Assembly (NCBI GenBank): GCA_965205915.1
Contig: OZ242191.1
Coordinates: forward strand, 744,001-808,000
DNA length: 64,000 nucleotides
DNA from: VXMO01 sp965205915
GTDB lineage: Bacteria; Chloroflexota; Dehalococcoidia; UBA6926
Direction: 5' to 3'
Below are positions 51,608-61,318 of this stretch, one piece after another. Under the pieces are notes generated by a model. It did not search any database. It was not told the origin of the DNA and was given only the letters and a program-made list of their open reading frames with translations. The stretch's first letter is position 1; each line of letters opens with the position of its first letter. Made by a program: the position numbers and the translations under genes.

Positions 51608-54600
51608 TTAGGCCCGTCTGCGCCGCCATGCGATCAGGGCCACTAGCGCTGCCAGAAATGCGCCTAGCGCAACGATGATGATGGCCTGCCCAATCCCTGC
51701 TGGCTCATCCCCGGCCTCTCCGTTACCCAGGGAGGCACTGTCTGCCGTGGGTTCCTGCCCGTCCGGCGCCTGGGATTGCGCCGGCCGAAACGCGCTGCCG
51801 CCGCCCGATGACGCAAGTTCAGGAATGACAGCGGCAGTCGGAGTTGATGTTGCCCCCTGGGTGGGTGATGGACGCGGAGTTCCGGTCGCAGTGAAAAACG
51901 GCTCCGGTGTAGGAGTTGACGTTGGAGTGGGCGCCGGCGCGACAGTGGGCGTGAGCGACGATTCAAGGATCTTTCCGACGCTGTGCCCATCCGAGTAAAA
52001 GACGGTAATGCGGAGCAACAAGCCGACATCCCTGGTCGATGGCGTGTACAACGATGCGGCCATGCCGGACGGCGCGTCATCGTTGACCGCCGTGGCCGCG
52101 GCAACATCGTTGACGGGTGTCCAGCCATCGCCGTCACTTGAGACAAACCACTGCCAGACAATGTCCTGCAGATCACCGTCCGGGTCTGCGAGTGCAGCAG
52201 TTACCGGCTCGCCAACAACAACTTGCTCGCTATCAATAGTCAATATCCCCTGTTCGTCAACATTTGTGATCCGAATGGTCACATCGCGCGAAATGTTTTT
52301 CAACTGATCCAGCGCATTCACAGTGACCTGATATATGTTTCCGCCGGCCGCGCTCAGCGGGTTTTCATAGTCCGGGGGCGACAGAAACGTCAGGCTCCCG
52401 TCTTCTCCCAGCGCCAAGAGTTTGGCGTCCCGCCCACTGAGGGACAGCTCAGCCACACGCCCTTCCGGGCTGACAGCCGAATAGGCGCCCAGGATAATCG
52501 ACCGGTTCTCTTCCGCTACAACGTTGAATGGCCCGCTCAACACGGGGGGCTCATCCACATCGACGATTCTTATCGTGACTTCGATGCGCGCCTCATCGCG
52601 GCTGTCTGAGACCACAACGTCAATGACATACAGCGCTCGGGTCTCGACATCCAACAGCGAGCGGGTGCGAAGTTGTCCTGTGTCCCTATCAATATCGAAG
52701 TGGCGGCTGTCGTCGCCCTCAATCGAATAACGCAACCTGTCATCATCGCGGTCGCGTCCCTCGACCGGGTCTTCGATTTTCTGCCCCGGTTCAGCTGACT
52801 CGAGAACCCAGCGCGTCGTTGATTCATCCCTAAACGTCGGTGCTCTGTTCCGGTCTCTCGATGGCGGCGGCGGAGGGGGCGGCGGCGGTGGTGGGGGTGG
52901 CGGAGGGGGCGGCGGCGATGGTGGGGGTGGGGGCGGGGGTTGCTGAACGTTAATGACGACATCAATCGCCTTTGAACTTCCGTGTGGGTCCGTAGCAGTG
53001 ACGGACAGGCTAAATCGCGATTGGGTGGCGTAGTTGAATTGCATGGCGGCCTTCCGGAAAATCCGGCCTGATTCGTCAATCGTGAACCGGCCGGCGTCTG
53101 TTCCACCAAGCGTATACGTCAGCGAATCACCATCGGGATCAATTGCCGCAACGATGGCCAGTACATCTGTAGACTCCGCATCATCCATTACCGTCACGGT
53201 GGTATCCGTGGTGGCCGGAAACTCGGGCGGGTAGTTCGGGAAAGCTCGCAGGATCTTATCCGTTCCGGATCCATTCGACGTTGTAATGTAGAGCGCGCCG
53301 TCCGGGCCAATGACGGGAGAGCGCAGCCGACCTTCGGTCCGATCGAGCGCCGCAACCGTCTTCTGTTCGACCAGCTGTCCATCGGCGTCGAAGGTATAGA
53401 GACGGAGCCGCCGATCCTTGAGTGTCGCGACGGCGAGTTTGCCTTCTTTGCCGCCCCACCACTCCCCGCGCAGGAACACCCCGCCGCTTGTCGCGATGGT
53501 GGAGGCGCCTGAGCTCCATTTCGCAGGAACGGCATTCGGAAACTTCATCAGGTCCGTCATCGGAACAACCTGGTCGTAGGAGGGGCCGGGATCCCAGCCA
53601 TAATTGCCGCCGGGCACAAGCAAATTTATCTCATCATCCCTGCCCGGCCCGTGTTCAACGGCCCACATCTGCCGTGTGCCGGGACGCCAATCCAGTCCCT
53701 GCGGATTCCGATGCCCAAACGTGTAGATGAGCGGATAGACAGGGTACGGGTTGTCCGCAGCGCCGGCGCCCGTCACGGCATCAACCCGCAACACCTTGCC
53801 CGCCGGTGAAGTCTTGCTTTGCGGATTCGCCTCGTCGCCGGCGTCTCCCGTTGTTATCCACAGGTAGCCATCAGGACCGAAGCGCAGTCGGCAGCCACCG
53901 TGGAATCGCGCTGTAGGTATTCCGCCAACCAGAGGGTCTGCCACCCGAGTCGCAGTTGACCATGTCGCATCGATTGTCCATGCGATGACCTGAACTTCGG
54001 GGCCTGTATGACCCTGGCAGGTGTAGAAACGGCGGTTGGTGGAAAAATCCGGATCCACGACGATTCCCATTAGCCCGGTCTCGCCGGACGAATACTTGTC
54101 GCTGAAATCGGCCGTTATTTGGCTTTTCTCCCCGCCCGAAGGGACTGTGTACAGGGCGAACCTTCTCTCGGTGAACAACATCGTGCCATCGGGCGCAAAC
54201 GTGAGGTCCCACGGAATCGTTAGATCGTCGACGTGGGTTTCATAAACTATCCTGGACGACGTTGCCGCGGCGATCACGGAATGGACCGACTGCGCCTGCA
54301 GAGTTCGCCCGCTCCCTATCTCGTCTTTATACGTGGCCGACACGCGCAGCAGCGCGCCACTATCGGTATCGGTGGGCATGTAGGAGTCCGCATCGGCGCC
54401 TGTTATTGGGATCCATGACGCGCCTTTGTCATTTGACAGCTCCCATGTCCACGTCTGTCCGGTGACTCCACCATCGGGGTCATGCAGGATGCCGGTTACG
54501 GCGGAGCCGGAGCGGGGGCGCTCAGGGTACACGGAGAGAGACCCCGATTCATCGACATTCGTGAGCGCAATTGTGATGCCAAGTGAGGCTGAGCCTCCGT

Positions 54601-54937
54601 TTCCGTCATCCACATTCACGGTCACGTTGTGCGATGTCCCGGTCTCGTAGTTGAGCATGACACCGGCGCGCCGAATGGCTCCGCTTGAATCGATGGTGAA
54701 TGCCGGGGAGTCGGTTCCGGAGAGTGAATACGTCAGTGGGTCGCTGTCCGCATCCGTCGCGGCAACCGTCGCAATGGTAGCCGTTTCGGTCTGATCCTCC
54801 GCCACCGTGTACATCGTTGGCGTGGTAGCGGGAAACTCCGGTTCATTATTGGGGTTTTGGGCGGTTACGAGGGCACTTGTCGTGGCCACGACAAGTATAA
54901 TTATCGCCAAGAAGACCACCAGCGGCGGCGCGTGCAT
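51608..54937 (-). CDS. Giant cell-surface sorbosone/glucose-dehydrogenase-like and cadherin protein
   Basis: 1109 residues. Signal peptide (VVFLAIIILVVATTSALVTAQ), then a cadherin-like repeat (FPATTPTMYTVAEDQTETA). An Ig-like domain precedes a GSDH-type beta-propeller (PWDLTFAPDGTMLFTERR, LRFGPDGYLWITTGDAGD, YTFGHRNPQGLDW, RDDEINLLVPGGNYGW). Another cadherin-like repeat leads to a run of about 25 prolines and then two more cadherin-like domains. A Pro/Thr-rich stretch and a membrane helix (AIIIVALGAFLAALVALIAW) followed by RRRRA anchor it. GSDH propellers oxidise sugars with PQQ or act as binding domains. The repeats suggest an outward-facing adhesin-like enzyme. Confidence 0.85.
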   Translation of the reverse strand: MHAPPLVVFLAIIILVVATTSALVTAQNPNNEPEFPATTPTMYTVAEDQTETATIATVAATDADSDPLTYSLSGTDSPAFTIDSSGAIRRAGVMLNYETGTSHNVTVNVDDGNGGSASLGITIALTNVDESGSLSVYPERPRSGSAVTGILHDPDGGVTGQTWTWELSNDKGASWIPITGADADSYMPTDTDSGALLRVSATYKDEIGSGRTLQAQSVHSVIAAATSSRIVYETHVDDLTIPWDLTFAPDGTMLFTERRFALYTVPSGGEKSQITADFSDKYSSGETGLMGIVVDPDFSTNRRFYTCQGHTGPEVQVIAWTIDATWSTATRVADPLVGGIPTARFHGGCRLRFGPDGYLWITTGDAGDEANPQSKTSPAGKVLRVDAVTGAGAADNPYPVYPLIYTFGHRNPQGLDWRPGTRQMWAVEHGPGRDDEINLLVPGGNYGWDPGPSYDQVVPMTDLMKFPNAVPAKWSSGASTIATSGGVFLRGEWWGGKEGKLAVATLKDRRLRLYTFDADGQLVEQKTVAALDRTEGRLRSPVIGPDGALYITTSNGSGTDKILRAFPNYPPEFPATTDTTVTVMDDAESTDVLAIVAAIDPDGDSLTYTLGGTDAGRFTIDESGRIFRKAAMQFNYATQSRFSLSVTATDPHGSSKAIDVVINVQQPPPPPPPSPPPPPPPPPPPPPPPPPPSRDRNRAPTFRDESTTRWVLESAEPGQKIEDPVEGRDRDDDRLRYSIEGDDSRHFDIDRDTGQLRTRSLLDVETRALYVIDVVVSDSRDEARIEVTIRIVDVDEPPVLSGPFNVVAEENRSIILGAYSAVSPEGRVAELSLSGRDAKLLALGEDGSLTFLSPPDYENPLSAAGGNIYQVTVNALDQLKNISRDVTIRITNVDEQGILTIDSEQVVVGEPVTAALADPDGDLQDIVWQWFVSSDGDGWTPVNDVAAATAVNDDAPSGMAASLYTPSTRDVGLLLRITVFYSDGHSVGKILESSLTPTVAPAPTPTSTPTPEPFFTATGTPRPSPTQGATSTPTAAVIPELASSGGGSAFRPAQSQAPDGQEPTADSASLGNGEAGDEPAGIGQAIIIVALGAFLAALVALIAWRRRRA

Positions 54938-55333
54938 AACTGATTATATCGTTCGAAAAGCACCCCCCCCCATGGGGGATTATCTGCCCGGAGAGTTGAC
55001 CTCATGCCGTCGCCACCGACGGGCGGCCACAGGTGGGCCAAGTGGAAGTGGTCTGCGCCTACTAATCGCCGGTGTCACACCACACTCAGTGAGAAGGTTC
55101 GCAGTCCTGTCAGGTGTACCGACCTTGATGAGATGGGAACTCTTCTTGGCCAGGTCCGTATGGTTTGCGCGATCATTGGTTGATGCGCAGGAGGAGGGGG
55201 CCGCCCTCCGGTTTCCTGGGAGAATGTCCCTCCGGTAAGCAATGTTCTCGGTAAAGTAACGAGTGATATGATACGCCGGTGGACAGCAGGCGCTCGCTCC
55301 GCCTCCCCTCACGCTATAGAGTCATGGAGATGA
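54938..55333. other. Intergenic gap of about 400 bases
   Basis: No supportable gene. There is a C10 run (54961-54970) next to a GC-rich patch. The promoter of the lipoprotein/MFS operon should be in the last 100 bases. Short frames here have no family-like phrases on either strand. Confidence 0.4.
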
Positions 55334-55336
55334 TTG

Positions 55337-56077
55337 ATGAACGCATCCTCGACGGTCATTCGGAGTTCATCAATCATCTCATTGGTGATAGTTCTGCTAC
55401 TCCTCGCATCCGCGTGCGCAGCGGGACCCACTCCCACGCCGGAACCCGAGATGTCGGTCGAGGAAGTGCTGGAGCGGACGTCGGCGCATTTGGTCTCTTT
55501 CCAGACGGCGAGGTTCCAAATGATCGATGAAATGGAATCCGGCGCGAAGTTCTTTGCACAGACGTTGAAGAGCGTCGACGGGCACGTACAGGCGCCGAAC
55601 AGGACGCAAATGGTGGTGGACGTGGAATCTCCAATAATGGGGTTCCTGGAAATCGGTATTGTGGCGATCGGTGACTCGGCGTTCATGCAGTTCTCATCGG
55701 GCGCACAGTGGGCTCCCCTGCCGCCGGAGCAGGTTCCGTTCAATTTCACCGGCTTGGGCATCACCCTGAGCGAGATGCTCCCCAAGATCCAGAACGTTGA
55801 ATTTGCGGGCCGGGAGTCGCTGGGAGGCTTGCCGACGATTCGGATTGAGGGGAATCTCATGTCTGAGGACCTGTCAAACCTGATCACGTCGGCGGATCCG
55901 GGCCACCCGATCGACCTGACAGTATGGGTTGGCGAGCTTGATCAGAGTGTGCGGCAGATCAGGATAGCCGGAAACGTGTTCAATGACGACGCGCCGGGCA
56001 CAAGTCGCCTGATCATTCTTTCTGAATACGACCAACCTGTTGATATCCAACTTCCGGAGATCGCCTCCGGGCCGTGA
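55337..56077 (+). CDS. LppX/LprAFG-family lipoprotein
   Basis: 246 residues from ATG 55337 (ggag upstream; a TTG one codon earlier is possible). The lipobox ends LLASAC with Cys27. The mature domain (MSVEEVLERTSAHLVSFQTARFQMIDEM, GDSAFMQFSSGAQWAPLPPE, ADPGHPIDLTVWVGELD, IRIAGNVFNDD) fits the LppX_LprAFG fold, a half-barrel with a lipid pocket. In mycobacteria LprG loads triacylglycerides and lipoglycans for the MFS protein P55. Here an MFS gene overlaps the stop by 4 bases, the same arrangement. Confidence 0.87.
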   Translation: MNASSTVIRSSSIISLVIVLLLLASACAAGPTPTPEPEMSVEEVLERTSAHLVSFQTARFQMIDEMESGAKFFAQTLKSVDGHVQAPNRTQMVVDVESPIMGFLEIGIVAIGDSAFMQFSSGAQWAPLPPEQVPFNFTGLGITLSEMLPKIQNVEFAGRESLGGLPTIRIEGNLMSEDLSNLITSADPGHPIDLTVWVGELDQSVRQIRIAGNVFNDDAPGTSRLIILSEYDQPVDIQLPEIASGP

Positions 56078-57567
56078 ACGCTGTCAGGTCCCGCCTAACT
56101 TCGCTGGGTTCATCCCAATCGGTCGTCCTGACAATCATTTGCCTGGGCGTATTCTCGACTGCGCTCGATCAGACGGTGGTCATCGTTGCGTTACCCACGT
56201 TGATGGTGGAATTGGAAGTCCCCCTCACGGACCTGGATACGGCAACATGGATCATAACCGGGTACCTGGTTAGCTATACCGTTGCCATGCCGTTGGCAGG
56301 GCGTCTGTCCGATGTCTATGGCCGCGTGCGGATGTTTCAAGCGGCGCTGCTTGTGTTCGCCATCGGATCGGCATTTGTGGCATTAGCGCCGAATTTCCAG
56401 TGGATCGTGGCCGCGAGGGTGATACAGGCAGTCGGAGGCGGCGCGACGGTTCCCATCGGTTTGGCGATGGCCGTGGCGGCGGTTGCGCCGCGCAACCGCG
56501 GATTGACACTCGGACTCGTTGCCGCCTCGGCCGAGGCGGGATCCGTCCTGGGGCCCCTCTATGGAGGCGCGATCATCGAGTGGGTTGGCTGGCGGTGGAT
56601 ATTCTGGCTGGATGTGCCCCAGAGCTTGCTCCTGATTGTGCTCCTGGCTATCCTGCCGAACCGCGCCAATCGCGCAGCCAAAATGGACTACGTTGGGGCG
56701 CTTACGCTGGGAGCGGCCCTCACGGTCCTGACGATTGCGCTGTCACAAAGGGAGATCTTCTCGGCAGAGTCCATCGTCCCGTACACGATGGTCGCGCTCG
56801 GCATCGGCCTGATTGGCCTGGTGATCGTGGTGGAGAGACGCACCGTGCAGCCCCTGTTCGCGTCGTTCCTCTACAGCTCCAGGGCCTTTGTATCTGCCAA
56901 CATGACACAATTCTTCGTGGGAGTCGCCCTGATCATTTCACTGGTTGCCGTTCCTCTCATGGCCAACACCGTCATGGAGAAAGGGGCCTGGGAGAGCGCC
57001 CTCCATTTGGTACGTCTGACGGCCGCCATACCCGTGGGGGCGGTGGTCGGCGGCTACATCCTGCGCTGGACGGGGGTGACACCCGTAACCGTCACCGGCC
57101 TTGCGTTCATTGGAATAGGCTTGCTGTTCATGAGTGGATGGGAAACGGAGGTGGAGGAGTTCAGGTTGACGGCGCCTCTTGTCATGGCGGGGCTGGGGTT
57201 CGGGTTGGTCATCCCACCCATCAGCGTCACCGCCCTGAGCGCAGCGCCCAGTCACTATTGGGGCGCGGCGGCCTCATTGGTCACGGCATCACGAATGGTG
57301 GGCATGGCGCTGGGTCTCGCGGCCCTGTCCGCCTGGGGCATTGAGCGTTTCTATAGCCTGACCGCCGACGTGACGATAGGGGCAACGTTTGAGGCGACAC
57401 AGGCTCCGCTGATAGATGCCGGAGTGACCGTGTTCCAGAACCTCTTTATGATCGCGGGGTTCCTTGCCCTGGTGGCCATTCTGCCGGCACTGCTAATGAG
57501 AGTGGAGGATGTCGAAGAGACGGAGGGGCTCGTCGATACCGTGCCCGATCAAAACCTAACATGGTAA
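56074..57567 (+). CDS. MFS transporter, DHA2/P55-like
   Basis: 497 residues, about 14 membrane segments as in the EmrB/QacA branch, GTG start overlapping the lipoprotein stop. Motif A GRLSDVYGRVRMF is intact, and motif C is within GSVLGPLYGGAIIEWVGWRWIFWLDVP. The opening is FSTALDQTVVIVALPTLMVELEV. Drug efflux is the family default, but overlap with an LprG-like lipoprotein points to lipid export, as with mycobacterial P55. The two genes are translationally coupled. Confidence 0.9.
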   Translation: MNAVRSRLTSLGSSQSVVLTIICLGVFSTALDQTVVIVALPTLMVELEVPLTDLDTATWIITGYLVSYTVAMPLAGRLSDVYGRVRMFQAALLVFAIGSAFVALAPNFQWIVAARVIQAVGGGATVPIGLAMAVAAVAPRNRGLTLGLVAASAEAGSVLGPLYGGAIIEWVGWRWIFWLDVPQSLLLIVLLAILPNRANRAAKMDYVGALTLGAALTVLTIALSQREIFSAESIVPYTMVALGIGLIGLVIVVERRTVQPLFASFLYSSRAFVSANMTQFFVGVALIISLVAVPLMANTVMEKGAWESALHLVRLTAAIPVGAVVGGYILRWTGVTPVTVTGLAFIGIGLLFMSGWETEVEEFRLTAPLVMAGLGFGLVIPPISVTALSAAPSHYWGAAASLVTASRMVGMALGLAALSAWGIERFYSLTADVTIGATFEATQAPLIDAGVTVFQNLFMIAGFLALVAILPALLMRVEDVEETEGLVDTVPDQNLTW

Positions 57568-57626
57568 AATGTATGTACTGGAAACTTGTGGGGAGGGGGA
57601 TAACGGCGTCGTCCCGATTTCCCAGG

Positions 57627-57669
57627 TGGGTTCTCTTGTCGGCCGGGAAGTCGTCACCCTGAGAACCCA
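57627..57669. promoter_or_regulatory. Inverted repeat in the Rieske-gene leader
   Basis: tgggttctc and gagaaccca are perfect 9-base arms 25 bases apart, ending 18 bases before the Rieske start. Either an RNA hairpin or an operator. The significance is unknown. Confidence 0.3.
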
Positions 57670-57687
57670 GGTTAGGAATGGTGACCA

Positions 57688-58764
57688 ATGACAAACAGTC
57701 GCAGTGTGCCAGAGGATGCGCCGATTCCCTCTCCGTTTCCTGAGGGATGGTTTTTCATTGCAACCCGCCAGGAAATCGAGAAGGCGAAGCTCTTCCATAG
57801 GGAATGGATGGGAGAGAAAATCATCGCCTGGACTGACGCGGGCGGGCGCATCTGTCTGGCCGAGGCCTTTTGTCCTCACCTCGGCTCCTCTCTAGCGCCG
57901 GACGTGGGTGGACGCGTCTCCGGCGACCGGCTCATCTGTCCGTTCCACGGCTTTGAATACGACACCACCGGCCAATGCGTCAACACCCCCTATGGCGACC
58001 CGCCCCCAACTGCGAGACTTCGCGTCTTTCAGACGCAGGAGCACATGGGCCTGATCTTCGGCTGGTGGGGGATCGACGGGCGTCCGCCACAATGGCCGAT
58101 GCCGGACGAGCCGGCGGAGAAAGAGGGCTGGAGTTCACTGGAGCGCAGAAGTGTCCGCTTCGCCGGCCATCCGCAGGAGATAACAGAAAACGCCGTTGAT
58201 TTCTCCCACCTCAACCACGTCCACGGCTTTGGCGATGTCAACCGCGCCGCGCCGCTCGTCATAGAGGGGTGCCGTCTCGAAAGCCGCTTCGACTTCAAGA
58301 TTGTCAAGAGCATCGCCAAATTTGGAGGAATCACACTCGATACCTCTGCCGCGACAATCGTGCATGGGCTGGGCTACTCAATCGTTGAAATCCGTGAACA
58401 CTCAATCGGGATGGACTTGCGTCTGTGGGTTCTCGCGACGCCTGTAGACGGAACACTCGTTGACCTGTCGCTGTTTTCACAGGTCAAGGAGATCAAAAAA
58501 CCGAAGCGACGTTTGGCGGGTTTGGGTTTTCTCCCGCTGCGGATGCGCGCCCCACTCATGAATAAGCTCATCGCGACCTACCAGATCAAGGATGTCAAGA
58601 AGGACGTCATTATCTGGAACCGCAAGAAGTACCGATCCCGGCCACGCCTCTTCCGGCTGGACGGCGACATCATGCCCTATCGCAGGTATTGCCGACAGTT
58701 CTATCCTGAAGCGCAAGTTACGGCGAATTCTGTTCAGGACAATGCAAAAGAGGAAGCGCGATAA
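57688..58764 (+). CDS. Rieske non-heme iron oxygenase, steroid-type
   Basis: 358 residues. The Rieske cluster ligands are Cys62 and His64 (FCPHLGSS) with Cys84 and His87 (ICPFHGF). The mononuclear iron site lies in ENAVDFSHLNHVHGFGDV (Asp171, His174 and His179). The end WNRKKYRSRPRLFRLDGD ... RRYCRQFY resembles the DAF-36/KshA subgroup, which acts on steroids. It would hydroxylate or desaturate a ring substrate with electrons from a reductase not present in the window. It follows the MFS gene on the same strand and precedes an MMPL transporter by 79 bases. Confidence 0.9.
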   Translation: MTNSRSVPEDAPIPSPFPEGWFFIATRQEIEKAKLFHREWMGEKIIAWTDAGGRICLAEAFCPHLGSSLAPDVGGRVSGDRLICPFHGFEYDTTGQCVNTPYGDPPPTARLRVFQTQEHMGLIFGWWGIDGRPPQWPMPDEPAEKEGWSSLERRSVRFAGHPQEITENAVDFSHLNHVHGFGDVNRAAPLVIEGCRLESRFDFKIVKSIAKFGGITLDTSAATIVHGLGYSIVEIREHSIGMDLRLWVLATPVDGTLVDLSLFSQVKEIKKPKRRLAGLGFLPLRMRAPLMNKLIATYQIKDVKKDVIIWNRKKYRSRPRLFRLDGDIMPYRRYCRQFYPEAQVTANSVQDNAKEEAR

Positions 58765-58843
58765 ACACTCAGACCGGGAGTGAGTGGATCGTTCACATCC
58801 TCCATTTCTATCTTCTCCCAGGCAAGGAGAGGAGAATTTTGCC

Positions 58844-61318
58844 ATGAACAACCTGCTTGGCACACTGAGTCGGCTGGTCACGGCCCGCCCGTACATCACG
58901 CTCATCGTCCTCCTTGGCATTACTGCGGTTATGGCTGCGGGTACGAATTTTCGAGCTCCGCCGACGGAAGGCGCCAGCGTCGACTTCCTTCCGCCCGGGC
59001 ACCCCATTGCCGATGCGGCGGAAGAAATAGACGAGTCGTTTGGGGATTCCAGCCGCGTCAGCGTCGTAACCATCATCTTTCGCGGGGAGGCGCTCACGCC
59101 TGAGGGCCTGGCGCAGATGGGCGACCTCATTAGAGAGGTGATCACCGACCCGGCCGTCGGCCCATTCCTCACGACGGATAACCCTGTTGTCGCGCCCGCG
59201 TTCCTTGTCAACGCCGTTCTACAAGTGGACGACCTGGGGTCCGTTTCACAGGCACAAATCGACTCCGCCCGCAACGCCCCGGGCATCGGAGAGGCCATCG
59301 ACGCGATGACCGGAATCGACGAGAACGGCACGCCGATCGCCATAGCCAATATCCGCCTGACCAATACGGACGATGAGAGAGTAGCGGACGCTGAACGCAG
59401 GATCTATGAACTGGCAATCGGGAATGAAGGTCCGCTGCAGGTGAGCAGCATCTCGCCGGTGATCGTTGAGGATGAGTACACGGAGGCCACGGAGTCCGGA
59501 TTGGGGCCCTTTATCGGGCTGGCGCTTGTACTTATAGCTGCTCTGCTCCTGCTCTTTACGCGCACCGTGTCAGACATGTTGTTGACGCTGGCGGGGCTTA
59601 TCATTTCAATCACATGGGTTGTGGGAGCGGAAGGCTGGTTGGGACCGAAGGCGTTGGGCGTGATTGGCCCTCCCAGCTCGCTTACCTCCATGGTGCCTGT
59701 CATCATCATCAGCCTTACGGTTGACTACGCCATCCAGGGAATCTCTCATTACCGCGAGCAGAGGGTTGAGGGTCTGCCTGTTCTGGAAGCCGTGCGAACC
59801 GGACTGCGAAACGTCACGATTCCGCTCATGCTGGCTGCTATCACGACAATCGTCAGCCTGTTGGCAACGCTGTTCTCACCAATCGGAGTGATTGGCGACT
59901 TCGGCATCGTCGCGGGACTCGGCGTAGGCATGAGCCTGCTCGTGATGCTAACTCTGATTCCGGCGGGGCGGACAATCATCGACCGGCGGCGAGAGGCACG
60001 GGGCAGATTGGCTCCGCCACGCCCGATGTCCAACGCATTGCCTGGAGTAGACCGGGTGGCAGAGACTCTGGGCAAGTGGGTTACACAAAGGCCGGCGCCG
60101 TACATCATCGGCGTGATCCTGGTGACCGTCGCACTTGGGTTCGCCGCCACAGACCTGAAATCTGAATTCAGCATCCGCGACATCCTGCCCAAGAATGGGA
60201 GTGTCGTGGAAGACATGGATACCCTTGACGCAGCAGTCGGCGGATCGACGGAATTGGCCAGCCTCTTGATAAGGGCGGAGGTCACGGATGGACGGACGCT
60301 TCTGAACCTGCACGACCTCACTTCTGCTTTCGAGGACGAACAGCGACGTCCCGGAGTAGTGGCGGGACCGCTCCAGCGATCATATGAAGAGCTCGTTCAC
60401 GACTGGACTGATGACAGCGGAGAGCCCGGTGACAAGTATGACCCGGAGTTGGATGCGCTGTTCGCTGAAGCCTCGCCCGGAGTGGAACTGGACCCGGCAC
60501 TCATGCAAGAGTTCGTCAACAGGCTTCTCCCAATGGAACCGGAGCTATCGCGATTCCTGGTCAATAACGAGAGCGGCGTCGATGTAATGCTGCTCCAGTT
60601 CCCAACCTACCTCGGCAATCCTGCGGAAACGAGGATGATCCAGGAAGAAATTGAGGGGTTCTGGTACGGGGAAGACGACGATGTCACGGCCATTTCCAAC
60701 GAAATCGTGGGGATAGCGGTCACTGACCAGATTACGGACCGCCAAACGGAGGCAATCGGCACAACCATTGCCATTGCCCTGGGCATTCTGGCCATCTTCT
60801 TCTGGGTGACGCTGCGCCAGCCCGCGCTTGGATTCATTGCCGTTGCGCCAATCGTTCTCGTCCTCGTATCTGTGTTGGGCACGATGGCGCTGCTGGATAT
60901 TCCCTACACACTGATCACTTCGATCATCACAGCGCTATCAATCGGTATCGGAGTGGACTACACCATCCACGTCATTCATCGCTATAGGGAGGAGTATTCC
61001 CACTTACGGAACCCGGAAGAAGCGGCGATCCGAACCCTGTCGACGACAGGATCCGCGCTGTTGGGCTCTGCAATGACAACGGCGTTGGGCTTCGGTGTCC
61101 TGATAGCATCACCGCTGACCGCGGCCCAGCAGTTTGGCATCACCGCGACCATAACCATCGTCTATTCCCTGATCGTTTCCATCTTCGTTGTGCTGCCTGC
61201 AATGGTGGTCTGGGGCGCGTTCCAGAACATGCGGCTGCGCTCGGCGGTTCAGCGCTGGTCGGACGATCTCGACGTGGAGATTGACGCCGTGCATCGGCGC
61301 TACGAGCAGGGATCCTAG
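58844..61318 (+). CDS. MMPL/RND-family transporter
   Basis: 824 residues from ATG 58844, with ggagagg upstream; a start at 58784 would overlap nothing but lacks support. There is an N-terminal helix (PYITLIVLLGITAVMAAG), an extracytoplasmic domain, six helices including IISLTVDYAIQGISHYRE, then the same plan repeated with SIGIGVDYTIHVIHRYREE. The GxxxDY pattern (TVDYAI, GVDYTI) is the proton-relay signature of the family. MMPL proteins export lipids, including mycolates and hopanoids. It overlaps the convergent P450 gene by 4 bases. Confidence 0.9.
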   Translation: MNNLLGTLSRLVTARPYITLIVLLGITAVMAAGTNFRAPPTEGASVDFLPPGHPIADAAEEIDESFGDSSRVSVVTIIFRGEALTPEGLAQMGDLIREVITDPAVGPFLTTDNPVVAPAFLVNAVLQVDDLGSVSQAQIDSARNAPGIGEAIDAMTGIDENGTPIAIANIRLTNTDDERVADAERRIYELAIGNEGPLQVSSISPVIVEDEYTEATESGLGPFIGLALVLIAALLLLFTRTVSDMLLTLAGLIISITWVVGAEGWLGPKALGVIGPPSSLTSMVPVIIISLTVDYAIQGISHYREQRVEGLPVLEAVRTGLRNVTIPLMLAAITTIVSLLATLFSPIGVIGDFGIVAGLGVGMSLLVMLTLIPAGRTIIDRRREARGRLAPPRPMSNALPGVDRVAETLGKWVTQRPAPYIIGVILVTVALGFAATDLKSEFSIRDILPKNGSVVEDMDTLDAAVGGSTELASLLIRAEVTDGRTLLNLHDLTSAFEDEQRRPGVVAGPLQRSYEELVHDWTDDSGEPGDKYDPELDALFAEASPGVELDPALMQEFVNRLLPMEPELSRFLVNNESGVDVMLLQFPTYLGNPAETRMIQEEIEGFWYGEDDDVTAISNEIVGIAVTDQITDRQTEAIGTTIAIALGILAIFFWVTLRQPALGFIAVAPIVLVLVSVLGTMALLDIPYTLITSIITALSIGIGVDYTIHVIHRYREEYSHLRNPEEAAIRTLSTTGSALLGSAMTTALGFGVLIASPLTAAQQFGITATITIVYSLIVSIFVVLPAMVVWGAFQNMRLRSAVQRWSDDLDVEIDAVHRRYEQGS

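Noticed and set aside
54938..55333. Short minus-strand frame of 110 codons in the gap
   Set aside because: It has no recognisable family phrases, ribosome site or neighbour support; it is more likely non-coding.
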